This document shows, in pieces, positions 6,243-9,026 of a DNA stretch of 9,026 bases. The stretch is from the NCBI GenBank assembly GCA_030037185.1, contig JASHRR010001203.1, positions 1 through 9,026 of the forward strand. Reading direction: 5' to 3'. How positions within the stretch are numbered: position 1 is the stretch's first letter; each line of letters begins with the position of its first letter. The notes beneath the pieces were generated by a model. That model did no database searches. It was not told the origin of the DNA and worked only from the letters and a program-made list of their open reading frames with translations. The stretch is from Xanthobacteraceae bacterium. Lineage in GTDB: Bacteria > Pseudomonadota > Alphaproteobacteria > Rhizobiales > Xanthobacteraceae. Position numbers and translations under genes: made by a program.

Positions 6243-7541
6243 CTACACGAGCAAGTTCAGTTTCCCGCCTACTGGAATCTCCGGCGCGGTCTTGTTGGTG
6301 GTGATCACCAGCTCGAACTTGTCGCCGGTGCGCTGCCACTGGCCGGCCACCAGGGGCGTCTTGGTGACGTTCTTCACCGGCAGGCCGGTCCACTTCACCG
6401 GGCCGACGATCGACCTGTAGTCGGTCGTCACGATTGAATCCAGGATCGCTTTCGGCTCCAGCGTCCTGGCGCGCCTGAGTACGTCGATCGCAACCTCGAA
6501 CAGCGCGTGCTGGAAGCCGATCGGCTGCGTCCATGGCCGCTTGGTCGCGCTCATATAGGCATCGGTGAGTTCGCGGGCGTTCTGCCCCGTGAGCCCCGAC
6601 CGGTACGGATGGTGCGGCGTCCACCACACTTCGCTGGTCAGGCCGTTGCCGCGCGCCCCTAGCGACTCGATCACCGACGGGAACAGCAGCGCCTTGCCGA
6701 TGGTGACGATCTTGGGCCGAAAGCCCTGCTGGGCCGCCTGCGACCAGAAGGTGGCAAAATCCGGCGGGATCATATTGCCGGTGACGATCTCGGCGCCGAC
6801 CGCCTTGAAGGCGGAAATCTGCGATGTGAAATCGTTATTCATGAGCTGGTAGCGGCCCGGATCGGTGAGCTTGTAGCCGGCCGCAGCGAGCGCCGGCGGC
6901 AGCCCGAGCTTGGCGTCGCCCCAGGCATTGCCGTCGGCATCGTTGGGGAAGAGGCCGCCGACCACCTTGTTGGTGGACGCGGAATCCCACAACGCCAGAA
7001 ACGCGCCGATCACGTCCTCCAGCCCCCAGAAGAAGTGATAGGTCCAAGTGAAACCTCTCTTGGGGTCGCCGTTGCGCCCGAAGAAGTACGGCTGCCAAGG
7101 GCAATTGCTGGTGATGCACGGCACCTCGTTGACTTCAGCCTGGTCGGCCACCGGATTGGTGGTGTCGGGCGTCGCCGACGCGACGATGAGATCGACGTTG
7201 TCGCCAAGGATCAGCTCGGAGGTGACCTCCGCGGCGCGGTTGCCGCTCGACTGACTGTCCTTGCTGATGATCTCGACCGGAAAGGTCTTGCCGCCGCTCT
7301 TAAGCCCCGGGCGGAGCAACGCGCGCACCTGGTCGAGGATGAAGCCGTCGGCCTCGCCGAACCCGGCGAGGGGGCCGGTGCGCGGGCTGACATGGCCGAT
7401 CTTGATGACGCGGCTTTGCGCATTCGCCGGGATGATGCGCAGCAGCGCGGGCGCCGCGAGCGCGCCCATGCCGGCCGTCACAACGCGCCGGCGGGTGACC
7501 GACTTTCCGATGCGGTCGTCAGGCTTGACGGATGCGGACAT
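6243..7541 (-). CDS. ABC transporter substrate-binding protein, branched-chain amino acid (type 1) family
   Basis: A 432-residue periplasmic binding protein. ATG 7541 is preceded by AAGGAGG (7553-7547) at 5-base spacing. The N-terminus carries a twin-arginine-like signal, TRRRVV (16-21), a moderately hydrophobic GMGALAAPALLRII, and an ANA|Q cleavage at about residue 41. The mature start VIKIGHVSPRTGPLAGFGEADG is typical of Peripla_BP_6/LivJ-like proteins, and the length fits the family. The paired C142 and C147 in VPCITSNCPW may bridge. Such proteins deliver amino acids, amides, urea or aromatic acids to an ABC importer; the ligand cannot be read here. No permease or ATPase gene is nearby, so it is an orphan in this window. 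The next gene on the strand is the 298-residue exported protein. A 20-bp imperfect palindrome at 7567-7586 may regulate the unit. Confidence 0.92.
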   Translation of the reverse strand: MSASVKPDDRIGKSVTRRRVVTAGMGALAAPALLRIIPANAQSRVIKIGHVSPRTGPLAGFGEADGFILDQVRALLRPGLKSGGKTFPVEIISKDSQSSGNRAAEVTSELILGDNVDLIVASATPDTTNPVADQAEVNEVPCITSNCPWQPYFFGRNGDPKRGFTWTYHFFWGLEDVIGAFLALWDSASTNKVVGGLFPNDADGNAWGDAKLGLPPALAAAGYKLTDPGRYQLMNNDFTSQISAFKAVGAEIVTGNMIPPDFATFWSQAAQQGFRPKIVTIGKALLFPSVIESLGARGNGLTSEVWWTPHHPYRSGLTGQNARELTDAYMSATKRPWTQPIGFQHALFEVAIDVLRRARTLEPKAILDSIVTTDYRSIVGPVKWTGLPVKNVTKTPLVAGQWQRTGDKFELVITTNKTAPEIPVGGKLNLLV

Positions 7542-7566
7542 GTATTCCTCCTTGCAGATCGCTTAA

Positions 7567-7586
7567 TGCATTGTTATCACATTGCA
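7567..7586. promoter_or_regulatory. Candidate operator upstream of the binding-protein gene
   Basis: TGCATTGTTATCACATTGCA is self-complementary at 8 of 10 paired positions. It lies 26-45 bases upstream of the ATG at 7541, in an AT-rich island where the promoter should be. The placement would overlap the promoter and suits a dimeric regulator. I cannot assign a regulator family, and a clear -35/-10 pair is not evident. Confidence 0.35.
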
Positions 7587-8146
7587 ATATATCCGTTGCC
7601 TTCAGCCGCGCCCGATCGCCCGGCGGCCGGCAGATCCTCAATGACGGCCTGGCGACCATAAAACATGCGGGAAGCGCGGAGAACCGCCCGGCTTATTCGG
7701 CAGGGGTCAAAACGAGCGCCGCGCAGGGAGCGGTGCTTCGGATATCGCACCCTGCGTCGTCGACCGTGGCCTTGAGTACGGTGGCCGCGGGAACGCCAAC
7801 GCGCTGTTGCTGAGCGCTGACAGGTCGAAACGGGGCAATCCTTGTCGTCATGCACCTGCGTGGTCGTCAGGCGGGGCTTCCCGCAGGCGAGCAGACCCGG
7901 GAGGATACGAGCGAGCCACTCGCGGCATTCGACAACCTCGGTCTGATGCTGCGGTCTCTCGGCACGGGTCTCGCGGTCGTAATCCTCCGCCAGCTCGAAC
8001 AACCGGACATAGGCGGCGACGGACGGCGCTTTTGCAGTCTCGCCAGCCACAGCGACCATGTGAGCCGCTTTGGCGACGACAGTTTTGTTCGGTGGGCCTT
8101 TCTGACCGCCGCCTCGGCGCTCTCCAGGCGTCGACCCACGTGGCAT
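7577..8146 (-). CDS. Small conserved hypothetical protein, C-terminus probably frameshifted
   Basis: From ATG 8146 the product begins MPRGSTPGERRGGGQKGPPNK, close to the basic N-terminus (KPGERRGGRQKGTPNK) that I know from short hypothetical proteins, often near phage or mobile DNA, in Bradyrhizobium-like genomes. A helical, acidic middle follows (AAYVRLFELAEDYDRETRAE, about 44-63). Up to VHDDKDCPV (about 104) it reads as real coding sequence. Beyond about 7829 this frame turns into arginine-rich, low-quality sequence, while another - strand frame continues with FDLSALSNSALA, the kind of ending expected for the family, and stops at 7707. I infer a frameshift near 7830, so the gene is probably a pseudogene, or an assembly error. 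No clear ribosome-binding site precedes 8146. If the tail is wrong, only about 8146 to 7825 is genuine. Confidence 0.5.
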   Translation of the reverse strand: MPRGSTPGERRGGGQKGPPNKTVVAKAAHMVAVAGETAKAPSVAAYVRLFELAEDYDRETRAERPQHQTEVVECREWLARILPGLLACGKPRLTTTQVHDDKDCPVSTCQRSATARWRSRGHRTQGHGRRRRVRYPKHRSLRGARFDPCRISRAVLRASRMFYGRQAVIEDLPAAGRSGAAEGNGYIAM

Positions 8147-8467
8147 TGCGATTATTTTTGCTATCCGAGAGTAGAAGTTCAGCGTCATCGACCAATACGC
8201 CGGACGCACTGCCGGTGCAATGAGCTCGTTTGGCCGACACGGACAGAGAGCGGCCGTGCATCTGAAGGCGGATCCCTACTGCCGGTCGCAGTGACGGTGG
8301 GGCGAGTCTCTTTATGACCCCCAGCCGGCTCAGGCCGCGGCGGGCGTTTGCGTGATCGACTCATACAACCAGATCTCAAGCCTTGATATTGTTTGCGGCG
8401 CGCGTCGAAACCGTGGACATCGCACGCACCGTTCTGAGTTTAACGCCATTCAACTGGATGAAAGGCC
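8147..8467. other. Intergenic stretch, no gene seen
   Basis: No frame on either strand has coding character here. An AT-rich patch (around 8147-8165) lies just upstream of the - strand gene starting at 8146 and may hold its promoter, but I cannot define -35 and -10 boxes. I see no repeat or RNA gene. Confidence 0.4.
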
Positions 8468-8718
8468 GCCGATGCAGCCGAGACTGCCGCGACGCTGTTA
8501 TATCACGGCGAAACGCAGCACCGTGCCCGCCGGCTTCGAACCGATAAACCACGCCGCGCCGACAAGGTGGCCCGCAACGGCTGAACAAGTCCGAATGGGC
8601 GATGCGGCTGTCATGGGCCTATTGGGGCCGCGGCAAAGCGCTTCTCGAAAAGGGGACTGCACCCGCGCCAAACAGGATTTCAAGACCGCAAGGAAACTCG
8701 CCTGCTTCCAATGTTTAG
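8468..8718 (+). pseudogene. Remnant of a TPR-repeat protein gene, broken over three frames
   Basis: Three consecutive + strand frame pieces read as protein. The first, from 8468 to a TGA at 8582-8584, gives DAAETAATLLYHGETQHRA and ends RADKVARNG. The second, from about 8575 to 8655, gives LNKSEWAMRLSWAYWGRGKALLEKG. The third, from 8655, gives GDCTRAKQDFKTARKLA. Joining the last two across the GGGG at 8652-8655 restores a good tetratricopeptide (TPR) helix pair: W-AYWGRGKALLEKGD-C-RAKQDF-TARKLA. The break is explained by loss of one base in that run. TPRs mediate protein-protein contacts. No start codon with a ribosome-binding site is seen, and the ends are approximate. A single 137-codon open frame through this region (from 8352) captures only the last piece. 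The remnant could also reflect sequencing errors in a live gene. Confidence 0.45.
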
Positions 8719-8989
8719 GTCGGTTTGGGCCGGCTCCCTCCGCAGCCGGACTCGCAAGCTATTGAGTACGCTGCCTTCGGGTGGAACATTCATGGGCGAT
8801 CTGACCCCGAACGCCCGTTGGTCGGTGGTCCGGCGTTGGCCCTGAGGTGCCGTCAGGGCTGCCAGATGATTGAGACGAAATTGTTAGTGTTGCAGACCCG
8901 CACACAGCCGGCAGGTCGTGTGCCGGAATACTGGCCCGCTGCGTTGAGCGCGGATGCACGCAACCACAGACCGACAGGAGGCAACGCGC
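8719..8989. other. Upstream region of the gene starting at 8990
   Basis: No gene is supported on either strand. The promoter of the next gene should lie here. A somewhat AT-rich patch at 8866-8892 (around GATTGAGACGAAATTGTTAG) is the likeliest place, but no convincing box pair is seen. Confidence 0.35.
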
Positions 8990-9026
8990 ATGCAAGCAAA
9001 CAAAGCCTATTTCATGGTTCGAGCAC
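8990..9026 (+). CDS. Start of a gene, cut by the window end (hypothetical)
   Basis: ATG 8990 follows a perfect AGGAGG (8976-8981) at 8-base spacing, and the 12 visible codons read MQANKAYFMVRA with no stop. The opening resembles a small family from Bradyrhizobium-like genomes that begins with KAYFVVRA and continues into a dimeric alpha-beta barrel (EthD-like) domain. This is recalled similarity over only a few residues, so the family call is weak, though a real start is likely. Confidence 0.6.
   Translation, partial: MQANKAYFMVRA

Noticed and set aside
7570..7581. A FadR/GntR-type operator (TNGTNNNACNA) within the AT-rich promoter island
   Set aside because: TTGTTATCACA misses the required spacing by one base, so I keep only the generic palindrome.
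7035..7661. A 208-codon + strand frame
   Set aside because: It is antisense to the substrate-binding protein and has no ribosome-binding site.
8352..8765. A single 137-codon + strand gene
   Set aside because: Only its last third reads as protein; the better coding signal switches frames, which points to a decayed TPR gene instead.

Overview
The window looks like a chromosomal segment of a GC-rich alphaproteobacterium, most likely a Rhizobiales member of the Bradyrhizobium/Rhodopseudomonas/Xanthobacteraceae type. The reasons are strong G/C preference at third codon positions in the real genes, hairpin repeats of the GCTTGCGGGGGAGGG type and GCCGGC-rich palindromes between genes, and protein families that I associate with that group. 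The taxonomic call is from memory and style, not from a marker gene.

Layout, left to right. A 5'-truncated FkbM-family methyltransferase (1-696, +) is followed by a hairpin repeat (756-831). Then come two + strand genes for exported proteins: an unrecognised secreted protein (about 884-1810) and a pentapeptide-repeat protein (2004-2789). A second unrecognised exported protein (2895-3665, -) converges on them. About 830 bp without a gene follows. It carries tandem GC hairpins, short direct repeats and, at its right end, a well-formed sigma70-type promoter for a soluble class I cytochrome c (4499-5041, +). The cytochrome ends at a terminator-like hairpin facing two - strand genes: an orphan branched-chain-amino-acid-type ABC substrate-binding protein with a Tat-like signal (6243-7541) and, downstream of it, a 298-residue exported protein with an aspartate-rich metal-binding-like loop (5201-6097). 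The right end (7542-9026) is decayed: a probably frameshifted small hypothetical gene (-), a TPR gene remnant broken over three frames (+), and the first 12 codons of a new + strand gene at 8990.

How the genes relate. Six consecutive genes (884-7541) encode predicted exported proteins, so the block is almost purely cell-envelope or periplasmic. The most plausible functional group is the cytochrome c, the 298-residue protein and the binding protein. I infer from position only that they could serve one periplasmic oxidation or uptake pathway; no dehydrogenase, permease or ATPase is present to prove it. I see no CRISPR array, tRNA, rRNA, intact insertion sequence or prophage, and no convincing new defence or mobile system.
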